A stretch of 64,000 nt of DNA from the NCBI GenBank assembly GCA_045603125.1, contig JAZULN010000060.1:59689-123688 (forward strand). The letters run 5' to 3'. The notes beneath the pieces are model-generated. The model had not been told where the DNA came from. It saw only the letters and a program-made list of their open reading frames with translations, and made no database searches. Shown piece by piece: positions 15,901 to 22,276 of the stretch (position 1 is its first letter; the number at the start of each line of letters is the position of its first letter). The stretch is from CAKSFT01 sp045603125 (GTDB lineage: Bacteria; Bacillota; Clostridia; UBA1381). The translations under genes and the position numbers were made by a program.

Positions 15901-15946
15901 TATGGACCAAAACTCCCCGTACCCGAAATTAGTTAGGGGGATGTAA
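12938..15946 (+). CDS. SLH-domain surface protein with GLUG repeats
   Basis: 1002 residues. The signal peptide is residues 1-21, with cleavage after 'SPYAYA'. S-layer homology domains follow (about 25-160; 'AGFTDLDRNDKYFSYVSAAVEKGVVKGYSNGLFRPYDDITKEEA' split over two), which usually bind secondary cell-wall polymers. From about residue 290 to the end there are two blocks of GLUG-type repeats ('GGIVGVNNG', 'GGLSAENYG', 'GGIVANNYG', 'GGIVGYNQDG'), each block opening with 'GFSGTFDGN'. GLUG repeats occur in secreted adhesins and proteases. The protein is expected on the cell surface. It starts 12 bases after the S24 repressor gene with AGGAGGG as ribosome site, and its stop codon lies inside repeat copy 2. 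Confidence 0.88.
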   Translation: MRRIVAFFVAVFLAVSPYAYAQERKNVTRIEFITYVMSGLGETQYDIPAGFTDLDRNDKYFSYVSAAVEKGVVKGYSNGLFRPYDDITKEEAIVILARAYQLVEASGVYINGFRDFSEIQSYATGYISAAARYGIIPYEKDEIFSPRQKITLDEMYNLTAKFIKNSSEQPGFYLGYPKETDEKEFGAICVDIKVKRAGNVYYKLLPASEHADTLSLKPHEVNEFLMAVNVVNKEITGKIFPEDDREYNLYIVCADQSGNFSDVKKITGVTRHRYQSGTGKVDDPYLIYTKEQLEGIKYYPKDAFRLDADIELSGDWEPIRILSKGSIGFSGTFDGNFHSIKGLLINSNSKNSGLFSEIYGATIKNLYIDATIKGVDNVGIIAGTSEGSTIENCFVTGRVEAKGNNAGGIVGVNNGVIKDSVAACYIVDASNYAGGISGSNKGSIKNSISACYSVSADMYASSISGVNVGGSISKNVAASFYATDILTTKSGRITTNRQLGTTSGNYCYDKMISDNDVDFNYDSHDGLEASWEEIINPIFYRDVLGWDIENEWNDYITEDFRLITPKGFSKIDMIKGLTMYAPIKISSEEELIKVKDNIDFHYILTKDIRMKNAKNWEMIGGADGFSGTFDGNNHTISGLRIVADGTTAGYGMFSKIGSGTVRNLNLKNLKIEGSSLVGGLSAENYGYIENCTVDGNIYAIRKDNMLSVGGIVANNYGIMENVGASVSIVADGEVLTAGGVVANNDGFILGSEFSGEIKAKQNTEFSNSVLGGIVGINTSGYIYDSFSDIKITSKGATNYIGGVCGILNGGEVYKSSSKGQMSVTNKTNSTSYVGGISGLMPAGLIMNCYSSAEVNVLSPTAYVGGIVGYNQDGSVQNTYSNSKLNSDGIGSFVGGIVGLSEGGFIVNNVVLDTFIDSAGKSTGIANPQSEMVYLENNYINENSHIEGADLESGGGIVVRDSEMKNEDFFFKPISDGGKLGWTKEDVWYMDQNSPYPKLVRGM

Positions 15947-16108
15947 AAAAAGTCCAGACCGAAAAAAGGAATGAATTCTCATTCCTTTTTTGCTATCAAA
16001 AAACTTCGCCACTCGGAGTACCATTGTACGCCTTCGGGTAACCAAAAGCAAGTCTTTCGCCTTGCTTTTGCTCAGTTTTTTAATTCTGAAGCATTTTTTT
16101 CTATCCCC
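15937..16108 (+). repeat. Hairpin-rich dispersed repeat, copy 2
   Basis: About 172 bp. It opens GGGGATGTAAAAAAAGTCCAG and closes TTTTTTTCTATCCCC, so the ends can pair. The stop codon (TAA 15944..15946) of the SLH protein is formed by the repeat itself. The inner stems are GGAATGA/TCATTCC around 15970 and AAAAGCAAG/CTTGCTTTT near 16050. A fragment resembling the opening (CCAGACCGAAAAAAGGA) recurs at 16121..16137, suggesting a second, decayed end. Confidence 0.8.
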
Positions 16109-16153
16109 TGATAAAAAGACCAGACCGAAAAAAGGATTAAATTTTAAATCACA

Positions 16154-16183
16154 AAAAAAGGGACTTCAATTAGTCCCTTTTTT
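16154..16183. terminator. Bidirectional terminator
   Basis: Arms AAAAAAGGGACT (16154..16165) and AGTCCCTTTTTT (16172..16183), 12 bp perfect, with a 6-nt loop. On the minus strand it directly follows the stop of the small gene 16183..16299; on the plus strand it backs up repeat copy 2. Confidence 0.85.
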
Positions 16184-16299
16184 CATTTTATTGCCATTTC
16201 CAGTTCCAATGCTTTTTTCACAACTGTTGGCGATGACAATACCCTACCCTCTAAAATCAGTTGGTCCAGTTCTTTTCGTAAAAGCTCTGCTTTTTTCAT
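16183..16299 (-). CDS. Spo0E-like 38-residue peptide
   Basis: Short gene: ATG at 16299 behind AAAGGGTGG, stop TGA at 16185..16183. The peptide is predicted to be two helices around a turn: 'LLRKELDQLILEG' then 'LSSPTVVKKALELEMAIK'. This is the size and layout of Spo0E-family aspartyl-phosphate phosphatases, which act on Spo0A-P. The usual second-helix motif S-Q-E-L-D reads A-L-E-L-E here, so the match is only by pattern and activity is doubtful. It has its own consensus promoter (16383..16411) and terminator (16154..16183), which argues that it is a real gene. Confidence 0.65.
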   Translation of the reverse strand: MKKAELLRKELDQLILEGRVLSSPTVVKKALELEMAIK

Positions 16300-16382
16300 A
16301 AAATCCACCCTTTCTTTTTTAATTTTTACCTATACATTTTAAAAAGCAACAATATTTTTAACTACGGTCACTTTTCACCTTA

Positions 16383-16411
16383 ATTCTACAATAAAAGGTA
16401 AGATGTGTCAA
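16383..16411 (-). promoter_or_regulatory. Promoter of the Spo0E-like gene
   Basis: Minus-strand TTGACA (16406..16411), 17-bp spacer, TAGAAT (16383..16388). It leaves a leader of about 75 nt. The rest of the gap 16300..16571 holds only AT-rich DNA and the terminator at 16480..16515. Confidence 0.75.
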
Positions 16412-16479
16412 TAAAAAATGCCAAAATTTACCAATAAATCGTATGACCGAAATCGACAGATAACGATAAAAAATAATAA

Positions 16480-16515
16480 AAAAATAGAGTAGAATTTAAA
16501 ATTCTACTCTATTTT
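16480..16515. terminator. Bidirectional terminator behind tex
   Basis: AAAAATAGAGTAGAATTT and its complement form an almost perfect palindrome (16480..16515) with A and T runs on both sides, 56 bases after the tex stop codon. Confidence 0.85.
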
Positions 16516-16571
16516 TAAAATTTTCAACTAAAATCTACAAAATAAAACATTTATTTTTTGTAAAAAAACGG

Positions 16572-18722
16572 TTATTTTACACCCTTCATGGTAAGGGCGA
16601 TACGTTTTTTGGCGACATCAACTTCTAAAATTCTCACCTTTACGATATCACCTACCGATAAAACGTCGGTTGGGTGCTTAATGTATCGGTCGGCAATCTG
16701 GGAGATGTGGACTAAGCCGTCCTGATGAACGCCGATATCAACAAAAGCACCAAAGTCGATAACGTTTCTGACAGTTCCGGTTAAAACCATATCGGGTTTT
16801 AGGTCCTTTATATCCATAACGTCGGTTAAAAGCACCGGCTTTGGTAATTCATCACGTGGGTCACGACCTTTTTTAAGTAAGCTGTCGGCGATGTCACGGA
16901 TTGTGGGAACACCAATGCCTAAGGTGTCGGAGAGGGCGTTTATGTCTTGCTTTTTTAGTCTGTCCTTAATATCGGAAACGTTTGATGCGGCGATATCTTC
17001 TTTGGTGTAGCCGAGAATTTCAATGAGCTTTAGCGTCGCATCATAGCTTTCGGGGTGGACAGATGTGTTATCAAAGATATTGTCGCCGTCGGTGATGCGA
17101 AGAAAACCTGCACACTGTTCAAAGGCTTTTTTACCAAGTTTTGGCACCTTTAAAAGCTCTTTTCTGTTTTTGAACTTGCCGTTTTCCTCGCGGTATAGGG
17201 TGATATTTTTTGCAACACCCGAGTTTATGCCCGAAACATAGGATAAAAGTGAGGGTGATGCGGTATTTAAGTCGATGCCCACACTGTTTACGCAGTCTTC
17301 AACTACGCCGCCCAAGGCTTCACCCAAGCGTTTCTGGTTCATATCGTGTTGGTATTGACCTACTCCTATTGCCTTAGGGTCGATTTTTACAAGCTCTGCT
17401 AATGGGTCTTGTAAACGCCTTGCGATAGATACAGCACTTCGGAGTGATACGTCAAATTCGGGGAATTCCTCGGTGGCAAGCTTTGATGCCGAATATACCG
17501 ACGCCCCTGCTTCACTTACTACCATATAATAAACCTTTTCAGGGATTTCCTTTAAAAGGTCGGAAACCAGCATTTCGGTTTCTTTGGATGCTGTGCCATT
17601 ACCGATGGAAATCAGGTTTACGCTATGCTTTGAAATAAGGTTTTTAAGAATAACCTTTGCCTTGTCTTTGTCGTGGTTTGGAAGGGTACAGTAGATAATT
17701 CCTGTATCTAAAACCTTGCCTGTATCGTCAACAACTGCCACCTTACAACCGGTTCTGTAACCGGGGTCGAGACCTAAAACGGTACGGCCCTTAATTGGCG
17801 GTTGCAAAAGAAGGCTATTTAGGTTTTTGGCAAAGATTTTTATTGCCGCCTCGCCTGCACGCTCGGTTAAGATGTTTCTGATTTCATTTTCGATTGACGG
17901 TGCAATAAGACGCTTATATGCATCCTCGATTGTGGGGACAAGGTATGTTACTGCTCCGCTCTTTGGGTTGGTTATTACATTTTCTGCCAAGAAACTTGTG
18001 ATTATTTCTTCTTCGATTGTAATCTTCACATTTAAAATTTCTTCCTTTTCGCCACGATTCAGGGCAAGGATTCTGTGGTTTGCAATCTTTGAAACCGGCT
18101 CTGAGAAATCGTAGTACATACTGTAAACGCCGTCCTCTTCGGTGTTTGCCGATGATGATATTGTGCCGTGCTTTGTTGTAAGCTCACGAATTGCCTTTCG
18201 GTAGTCGGCGTTATCAGAAATGATTTCGGCTATAATATCGCATGCACCCGCGATTGCCGATTCTGCGTCCGACACTTCCTTTTCAGGGTCGATGAAGTCT
18301 TTTGCCGCCTCTTCGATGTTTGAGTCGTCCTGTGCTAAGATAATATCGGATAGTGGCTCTAAGCCTTTTTCCTTTGCAATTATAGCACGGGTTCTTCGTT
18401 TTGGTCTAAATGGTCGGTAGATGTCGTCAAGTTCGGTTATGGTTGACGCCTTATCAATCGCCTCTTGAATTTCGGGGGTAAGGTTTCCCTGCTCGTCGAT
18501 TAAACGGCTTACCTCTTCACGCTTTTCCTTTATGTTTCTTAAATAGGTTAAGCGGTCATAAAAATTACGGAAAACCTCGTCGGATAATTCGCCTGTTGCT
18601 TCCTTTCTGTATCGTGCGATAAAGGGGATAGTGTTTCCCTCATCAATTAGCTTTATTGTGTTTTCTGCCTGAAACTCCTTTAGAGAAAATTCCTCTAAAA
18701 GAGTCTTTAAAATAGTGTCCAT
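16572..18722 (-). CDS. tex: RNA-binding protein Tex (transcription accessory protein)
   Basis: 716 residues, the usual size of Tex, a cytoplasmic nucleic-acid-binding protein acting with the transcription machinery and, in some Firmicutes, in ribosome rescue. Domain order: N-terminal helical Tex domain with 'IPFIARYRKEATGELSDE', a YqgF-type RNase-like domain from about 325 ('VLGLDPGYRTGCKVAVVD'), helix-hairpin-helix region about 490-560 ('LLSYVSGINSGVAKNI'), and a C-terminal S1 domain about 640-716 ('GTVRNVIDFGAFVDIGVHQDGLVHIS'). ATG at 18722 has AAAGGAAAG before it. It is monocistronic with its own promoter and terminator. Confidence 0.97.
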   Translation of the reverse strand: MDTILKTLLEEFSLKEFQAENTIKLIDEGNTIPFIARYRKEATGELSDEVFRNFYDRLTYLRNIKEKREEVSRLIDEQGNLTPEIQEAIDKASTITELDDIYRPFRPKRRTRAIIAKEKGLEPLSDIILAQDDSNIEEAAKDFIDPEKEVSDAESAIAGACDIIAEIISDNADYRKAIRELTTKHGTISSSANTEEDGVYSMYYDFSEPVSKIANHRILALNRGEKEEILNVKITIEEEIITSFLAENVITNPKSGAVTYLVPTIEDAYKRLIAPSIENEIRNILTERAGEAAIKIFAKNLNSLLLQPPIKGRTVLGLDPGYRTGCKVAVVDDTGKVLDTGIIYCTLPNHDKDKAKVILKNLISKHSVNLISIGNGTASKETEMLVSDLLKEIPEKVYYMVVSEAGASVYSASKLATEEFPEFDVSLRSAVSIARRLQDPLAELVKIDPKAIGVGQYQHDMNQKRLGEALGGVVEDCVNSVGIDLNTASPSLLSYVSGINSGVAKNITLYREENGKFKNRKELLKVPKLGKKAFEQCAGFLRITDGDNIFDNTSVHPESYDATLKLIEILGYTKEDIAASNVSDIKDRLKKQDINALSDTLGIGVPTIRDIADSLLKKGRDPRDELPKPVLLTDVMDIKDLKPDMVLTGTVRNVIDFGAFVDIGVHQDGLVHISQIADRYIKHPTDVLSVGDIVKVRILEVDVAKKRIALTMKGVK

Positions 18723-18756
18723 TTTATCTTTCCTTTCGTTTTGAAAACTTACTATA

Positions 18757-18785
18757 ATTATACATCAATTCGGGGGAAAAGGCAA
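18757..18785 (-). promoter_or_regulatory. Promoter of tex
   Basis: Minus-strand TTGCCT (18780..18785), 17-bp spacer, TATAAT (18757..18762), ending 34 bases before the tex ATG. Confidence 0.75.
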
Positions 18786-18789
18786 GAAA

Positions 18790-18813
18790 AAACTCATCAT
18801 TTGTGATGAGTTT
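18790..18813 (-). terminator. Terminator overlapping the stop codon of the XRE gene
   Basis: Arms AAACTCATCA/TGATGAGTTT (18790..18799 and 18804..18813), then TTTTTTCTTG on the minus strand. The TGA stop of the XRE gene (18799..18797) lies inside the stem. The T run partly overlaps the tex -35 box. Confidence 0.8.
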
Positions 18814-19009
18814 CGGGGATATACACCATTATGTCTTCTACTTTACAGGAGAGGATTTCGCATAAGTCATTCAGTGTGACAGTTGTTATGGGTTTATTGT
18901 GTTTTAATCTGTCTATAAGGCTACGACTCAAATTATATTTTGTTATAAGAGTATAAGTTGTCATGTTCTTTTCTTTCATTGTTTTATATAATGGTTCATA
19001 AGAAATCAT
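18797..19009 (-). CDS. Small XRE/Cro-type transcriptional regulator
   Basis: 70 residues, consisting of one helix-turn-helix domain of the minimal Cro/CI type: 'MTTYTLITKYNLSRSLIDRLKHNKPITTVTLNDLCEILSC' spans the recognition helix. The C-terminal tail is 'VEDIMVYIPE', as in many stand-alone XRE proteins of Clostridia. It is divergent from the 67-residue gene 19111..19314. The two promoters share their -35 boxes and sit inside a TATACTC/GAGTATA inverted repeat, which suggests self-regulation together with its neighbour. The start has a weak ribosome site (AGGTGTT, 19018..19024). Confidence 0.82.
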   Translation of the reverse strand: MISYEPLYKTMKEKNMTTYTLITKYNLSRSLIDRLKHNKPITTVTLNDLCEILSCKVEDIMVYIPETHHK

Positions 19010-19028
19010 ATTTTAACACCTCATACTA

Positions 19029-19079
19029 ATTGTATTTTATACTCTTAGTATTGACAATGCTCGATAAAACGAGTATAAT
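19029..19079. promoter_or_regulatory. Overlapping divergent promoters with inverted-repeat operator
   Basis: Plus: TTGACA 19051..19056, 17 bp, TATAAT 19074..19079. Minus: TTGTCA 19052..19057, 17 bp, TACAAT 19029..19034. The two -35 boxes overlap by five bases, so only one polymerase can bind at a time. TATACTC (19038..19044) and GAGTATA (19071..19077) form an inverted repeat across the site, and CTCG...CGAG lies in the plus spacer. Confidence 0.8.
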
Positions 19080-19110
19080 AGGTGTGGAATAAGTGGGGAG
19101 GTAAAATACT

Positions 19111-19314
19111 TTGAGAAATTTGTTAAAGAAATTATACCAGATGGGAATAGATAAGAAAAAGGTGAAGAGAATGATACCAAACACCATACAAATAATAAAA
19201 GAACGTGGATGTTTGATTGTTTCAAAAGGCGGAGAGGATAATTACACAATAGTATCCATATTAGAGGATAAAACCGAGGAAGAAGTATTAAAGTTTATAG
19301 AAGAACATAAGTAG
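19111..19314 (+). CDS. Small basic protein of unknown function, TTG start
   Basis: 67 residues starting at TTG 19111, supported by GGGGAGG eight bases before it. The N-terminal half is Lys/Arg-rich ('LLKKLYQMGIDKKKVKRM'); then come two short strands ('CLIVSKGG', 'YTIVSILED') and a C-terminal helix ('TEEEVLKFIEEHK'). I do not recognise a family. It is paired divergently with a minimal XRE regulator behind overlapping promoters, the layout of small regulatory modules such as toxin-antitoxin or phage-derived switches. There is no catalytic motif to support a toxin call. Confidence 0.6.
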   Translation: MRNLLKKLYQMGIDKKKVKRMIPNTIQIIKERGCLIVSKGGEDNYTIVSILEDKTEEEVLKFIEEHK

Positions 19315-19337
19315 TGAATGTAAAAAAGAAAACACAA

Positions 19338-19367
19338 AAAAGGAACTGTAATTTCACAGTTCCTTTT
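19338..19367. terminator. Bidirectional terminator
   Basis: Arms AAAAGGAACTGT (19338..19349) and ACAGTTCCTTTT (19356..19367), 12 bp perfect, between the convergent small gene 19111..19314 and the rpsF-ssb-rpsR operon. Confidence 0.85.
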
Positions 19368-19377
19368 AAAATTCAAA

Positions 19378-19623
19378 TTATTCTGCAACGAAAGGCAATA
19401 ATGCGATTTGTCTTGCTCTTTTAATTGCAACTGTAAGTTGTCTTTGATGCTTAGCACAGTTACCGCTAATACGTCTTGGAACAATCTTACCACGTTCAGA
19501 AATATATCTTCTCAACTTACCTGTGTCCTTGTAGTCGATTGAATCAACCTTATCTACACAGAATACGCAAACCTTTTTCTTTGCACGTCTAACCTTCATG
19601 GGTCTTTCTGTTTTTTCAGACAT
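19378..19623 (-). CDS. rpsR: 30S ribosomal protein S18
   Basis: 81 residues. The core 'IDYKDTGKLRRYISERGKIVPRRISGNCAKHQRQLTVAIKRARQIALLPF' (split over the protein's last two thirds) is diagnostic of S18, which binds the 30S platform with S6. The N-terminal 'CVFCVDK' and later 'NCAKHQ' give the cysteines of the zinc-type S18. It is the last gene of rpsF-ssb-rpsR, 39 bases after ssb, with AGGAGG before its ATG. The operon ends at the terminator 19338..19367. Confidence 0.98.
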   Translation of the reverse strand: MSEKTERPMKVRRAKKKVCVFCVDKVDSIDYKDTGKLRRYISERGKIVPRRISGNCAKHQRQLTVAIKRARQIALLPFVAE

Positions 19624-19662
19624 GAAAAAAACCTCCTTTACAATTTTTATCTTTTTTAATCT

Positions 19663-20127
19663 TTAGAATGGTAAATCATCTTCAGATGCATCGGCAATGA
19701 ACCCAAGTGCATCAAAGCTGTCGAAATCAGGCATAGCACCGTTTGATTGCGGTTGAGCCTGTGTGTAACCACCGACTTGAGCATTACCTGTTGTTCCGGT
19801 TTCGGCTCTTGAGCCTGTGAAGTGTACTTCTTCGACAACGATATCTGTTGAATACTGTTTTTTACCATCCTGTCCGTCCCAACTTCTGGTCTGGATGTTA
19901 CCGATAACGCAAATCATACTGCCCTTTTTAAAGTACTTGCAGATGAATTCTGCTTGCTGACGCCATGCAGTACATCTTATAAAGTCGGTTTGTCTTTGAC
20001 CGTCTTTAGAAAATCTTCTGTCTATAGCGATAGTAAAGGTTGTCACGGTAACTCCTGCCGGAGTCTGACGCATTTCCGGGTCGGCAGTAAGTCTGCCCAT
20101 TAAGAAAACTTTGTTCATAATCAACAC
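19663..20127 (-). CDS. ssb: Single-stranded DNA-binding protein
   Basis: 154 residues. The N-terminal OB fold (1-110) shows 'NKVFLMGRLTADPEMRQTPAG', 'FTIAIDRRF' and 'DFIRCTAWRQQAEFICKYFKKGSMICVIGNIQTRSW'. A Gly/Gln-rich flexible linker follows, and the acidic tail 'DASEDDLPF' is the docking tip for replication and repair partners. It covers single-stranded DNA in replication, repair and recombination. It sits between rpsF and rpsR, the standard Firmicutes arrangement, 26 bases behind rpsF. Confidence 0.98.
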   Translation of the reverse strand: MLIMNKVFLMGRLTADPEMRQTPAGVTVTTFTIAIDRRFSKDGQRQTDFIRCTAWRQQAEFICKYFKKGSMICVIGNIQTRSWDGQDGKKQYSTDIVVEEVHFTGSRAETGTTGNAQVGGYTQAQPQSNGAMPDFDSFDALGFIADASEDDLPF

Positions 20128-20153
20128 CTCGAACTTTTAGAAATCCACTGTGA

Positions 20154-20456
20154 TTATTCTGCATCCTTACGGATAACGATTGTTCTTAAGATTCCTTCGG
20201 TAATCTTATACTGTCTTTCAAGTTCTTTTGGGAACTCAGAGTCAGCCTTGAAGTTTACCAACACATAGAAACCTTCAGTCTTATCATTAATTTCGTAAGC
20301 CAGTCTTCTCTTACCCCATTCATCAACTGATTCGATTTCTCCGTTCTTTTCAATCAATGAAGTGAATTTTTCTTGCAAACCTTTAACAGTTTCTTCATCA
20401 AGACTTGCATCAATGATAAAAATTGTTTCGTAGCTGTTTAGAATTTTTTCAGCCAT
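20154..20456 (-). CDS. rpsF: 30S ribosomal protein S6
   Basis: 100 residues from ATG 20456, chosen because GGAGGTGC lies at the right distance; an upstream in-frame GTG at 20465 overlaps that ribosome site. Ferredoxin-like S6 fold: 'YETIFIIDASLDEETV', 'VDEWGKRRLAYEINDKTEGFYVLVNF' and 'LERQYKITEGILRTIVIR'. S6 binds S18 on the 30S platform. It is the first gene of rpsF-ssb-rpsR. The promoter and two leader hairpins lie at 20481..20563. Confidence 0.98.
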   Translation of the reverse strand: MAEKILNSYETIFIIDASLDEETVKGLQEKFTSLIEKNGEIESVDEWGKRRLAYEINDKTEGFYVLVNFKADSEFPKELERQYKITEGILRTIVIRKDAE

Positions 20457-20480
20457 CTTTTGCACCTCCTCATGGACTTA

Positions 20481-20563
20481 TGTCCCGAAAACTAATTTCG
20501 GGCAAGGATTGTCTTTTCATAAAAAGACTTCAATATTATATATGATAAATTTTTCTTTGTCAA
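20481..20563 (-). promoter_or_regulatory. Promoter and leader hairpins of rpsF-ssb-rpsR
   Basis: Minus strand: TTGACA (20558..20563), 17 bp, TATAAT (20535..20540). The leader has two stems: GTCTTTT/AAAAGAC (20511..20528) and CCCGAAA/TTTCGGG (20484..20502), the latter running into GGAC-ATAA-GTCC just before the ribosome site. S6:S18 autoregulatory leaders are known in bacteria; these hairpins are in the right place, but I could not match the conserved motif with certainty. Confidence 0.7.
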
Positions 20564-20760
20564 GAGAATTTTAAGAAAATTCGTTAATTTTACCTTAAAT
20601 ATTACAGATATGTAACCAACTCGAAACTTTAAAAAGGCTAAATTGGGTGAAAATTTACACAATAAATAGTAAATTTTTATAAAATTTACCCTTTGTTACA
20701 CAAAATGTATGGTCTTTGTAACATAAATAAAAAATTTTTTAAAAAATTTTGTAAAATATA

Positions 20761-20824
20761 TTGCATATTTTAAAACTTTGGTGTATAATGGGTGCATAAG
20801 GGTAGAAATGGGTGCGTTTGGGTA
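20761..20824 (+). promoter_or_regulatory. mraZ promoter with four MraZ-type boxes at 10-bp period
   Basis: TTGCAT (20761..20766), 17 bp, TATAAT (20784..20789). Directly after the -10 are four direct repeats, GGGTG (20790), GGGTA (20800), GGGTG (20810) and GGGTA (20820), exactly 10 bp apart. MraZ is known to bind short G-rich repeats of this kind before its own gene and to control the division cluster. The rest of the gap 20457..20760 holds the rpsF leader and promoter and plain AT-rich DNA. Confidence 0.88.
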
Positions 20825-20870
20825 GAAAAATCCACCAAAAACCCAGACTAAAAGAAAGGCGGTGTTTTAA

Positions 20871-21308
20871 ATGGTATATTTCGTTGGCGAATATCAGCGT
20901 CAGTTAGATGAACGCGGAAGATTTGTTTTGCCTGCAAAGATCAGAGAAAAACTCGAAGGTACTATTTATATTACAAGAGCACCGGCCGAAAAATGTCTTA
21001 ACCTTTATACTGAAGAAGAATGGGAAAACATCGCAGAGAAGATGAGAAGTCTGCCGACCAGCATTGACAGAAATGCCGCCAAGTTCCAGAGAAAGCTTTT
21101 TGGTAAAGCGTCAAGCTCGGAAGTGGACAAGCAGGGAAGAATTTCCCTAACCGATGAATTAAAAGAATATGCAGGTCTTAAAAAGGACGTTGTGTTAGTT
21201 GGTATGAACACAAAGCTTGAAATCTGGGATAAGGACCTTTGGGAAGGTATGGATGATGACGACGACATTATATTAGAAGGTATAATGAAGTACGATATCA
21301 ATATCTAA
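20871..21308 (+). CDS. mraZ: Transcriptional regulator MraZ
   Basis: 145 residues, two SpoVT/AbrB-like halves: 'FVGEYQRQLDERGRFVLPAKIREKL' and 'GKASSSEVDKQGRISLTDELKEYAGL'. Each half carries the D-x-x-G-R signature of the family. MraZ forms a ring and represses the division and cell-wall cluster that it heads. The four GGGTR boxes at 20790..20824 overlap the transcription start and are its expected operator. AAAGGCGG precedes the ATG. rsmH follows after 12 bases. Confidence 0.97.
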   Translation: MVYFVGEYQRQLDERGRFVLPAKIREKLEGTIYITRAPAEKCLNLYTEEEWENIAEKMRSLPTSIDRNAAKFQRKLFGKASSSEVDKQGRISLTDELKEYAGLKKDVVLVGMNTKLEIWDKDLWEGMDDDDDIILEGIMKYDINI

Positions 21309-21320
21309 AGGGGCCTTAAA

Positions 21321-22253
21321 ATGGAATTTAAACATTTTTCTGTAATGCTCGGGGAAACCGTTGACGGCCTTAAAATTTCAGATAACGGAATATATGTTGA
21401 CGGAACTATGGGTGGCGGCGGCCACTCAAGGGAAATCCTTTCGAGAAACAAAAGTATTAAACTAATCGGAATAGATCAGGATATAGAGGCAATCGGAGCT
21501 GCAACAAAAAGGCTTGGGGAATTCGAGGGAAGATTTACTGCTGTGAACAGAAATTTTTCGGAGATTAAAGAGATTCTTCTGGAGCTTGGAATAGAAAAGA
21601 TAGATGGTGCGGTTTTGGACCTTGGGGTTTCATCATATCAGCTCGATAATGGTGAGCGTGGTTTTAGTTATATGCAAGATGCACCCTTGGATATGCGAAT
21701 GAATAGGGATAATCCCCTTAGTGCATACGATGTGGTAAATACATATAGCCTTGAGGATTTAGTACGTATATTTTATGAATACGGCGAGGAAAACTGGTCT
21801 AAGAGAATAGCAGAATTTATAGTTGCAAAAAGGACAAGCACTCCCATTAAAACAACGGGAGAACTTGTGGACATTATAAAAGCGGCAATTCCTAAAAAAG
21901 CAAGACAGGAAGGGTCGCATCCTGCAAAGCGGGTGTTTCAGGCAATAAGAATAGAGGTAAACGGGGAACTGAGGATTTTAGAGAAAGCCATTTCGGACTT
22001 TTTAGATGTCTTGAAACCCGGTGGCAGATTATCCGTTATAACCTTCCATTCGCTTGAAGACAGAATTTGCAAAAATGTATTTTTGGAAAAAGCAAAGGGC
22101 TGTATATGTCCGAAGGAATTTCCGGTTTGTGTTTGCGGAAAAACTCCGGAGATTAAGGTAATAACGAGAAAACCGATATTACCAAGTGAAGAAGAACTTG
22201 AGTTAAACTCACGTTCAAAGAGTGCAAAGTTAAGAATTGCTGAGAAAATATAG
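21321..22253 (+). CDS. rsmH: 16S rRNA m4C1402 methyltransferase RsmH
   Basis: 310-residue SAM-dependent methyltransferase for the N4 of C1402 in 16S rRNA. The N-terminal block 'HFSVMLGETVDGL' and the SAM site 'YVDGTMGGGGHSREIL' are typical, as are 'DGAVLDLGVSSYQLD', 'ERGFSYMQDAPLDMRM', 'RVFQAIRIEVNGEL' and 'GGRLSVITFHSLEDR'. A Cys-rich loop 'CICPKEFPVCVCGK' near the end is also a family trait. Second gene of the division cluster. Confidence 0.98.
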   Translation: MEFKHFSVMLGETVDGLKISDNGIYVDGTMGGGGHSREILSRNKSIKLIGIDQDIEAIGAATKRLGEFEGRFTAVNRNFSEIKEILLELGIEKIDGAVLDLGVSSYQLDNGERGFSYMQDAPLDMRMNRDNPLSAYDVVNTYSLEDLVRIFYEYGEENWSKRIAEFIVAKRTSTPIKTTGELVDIIKAAIPKKARQEGSHPAKRVFQAIRIEVNGELRILEKAISDFLDVLKPGGRLSVITFHSLEDRICKNVFLEKAKGCICPKEFPVCVCGKTPEIKVITRKPILPSEEELELNSRSKSAKLRIAEKI

Positions 22254-22276
22254 ATTTCAAAAGAGGTGTGGGGAAT

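Noticed and set aside
15990..16301. Open frame of 103 codons on the plus strand behind the SLH gene
   Set aside because: It begins inside repeat copy 2, has no ribosome site and runs through two hairpins. Similar frames appear only because the repeat is conserved as structure.
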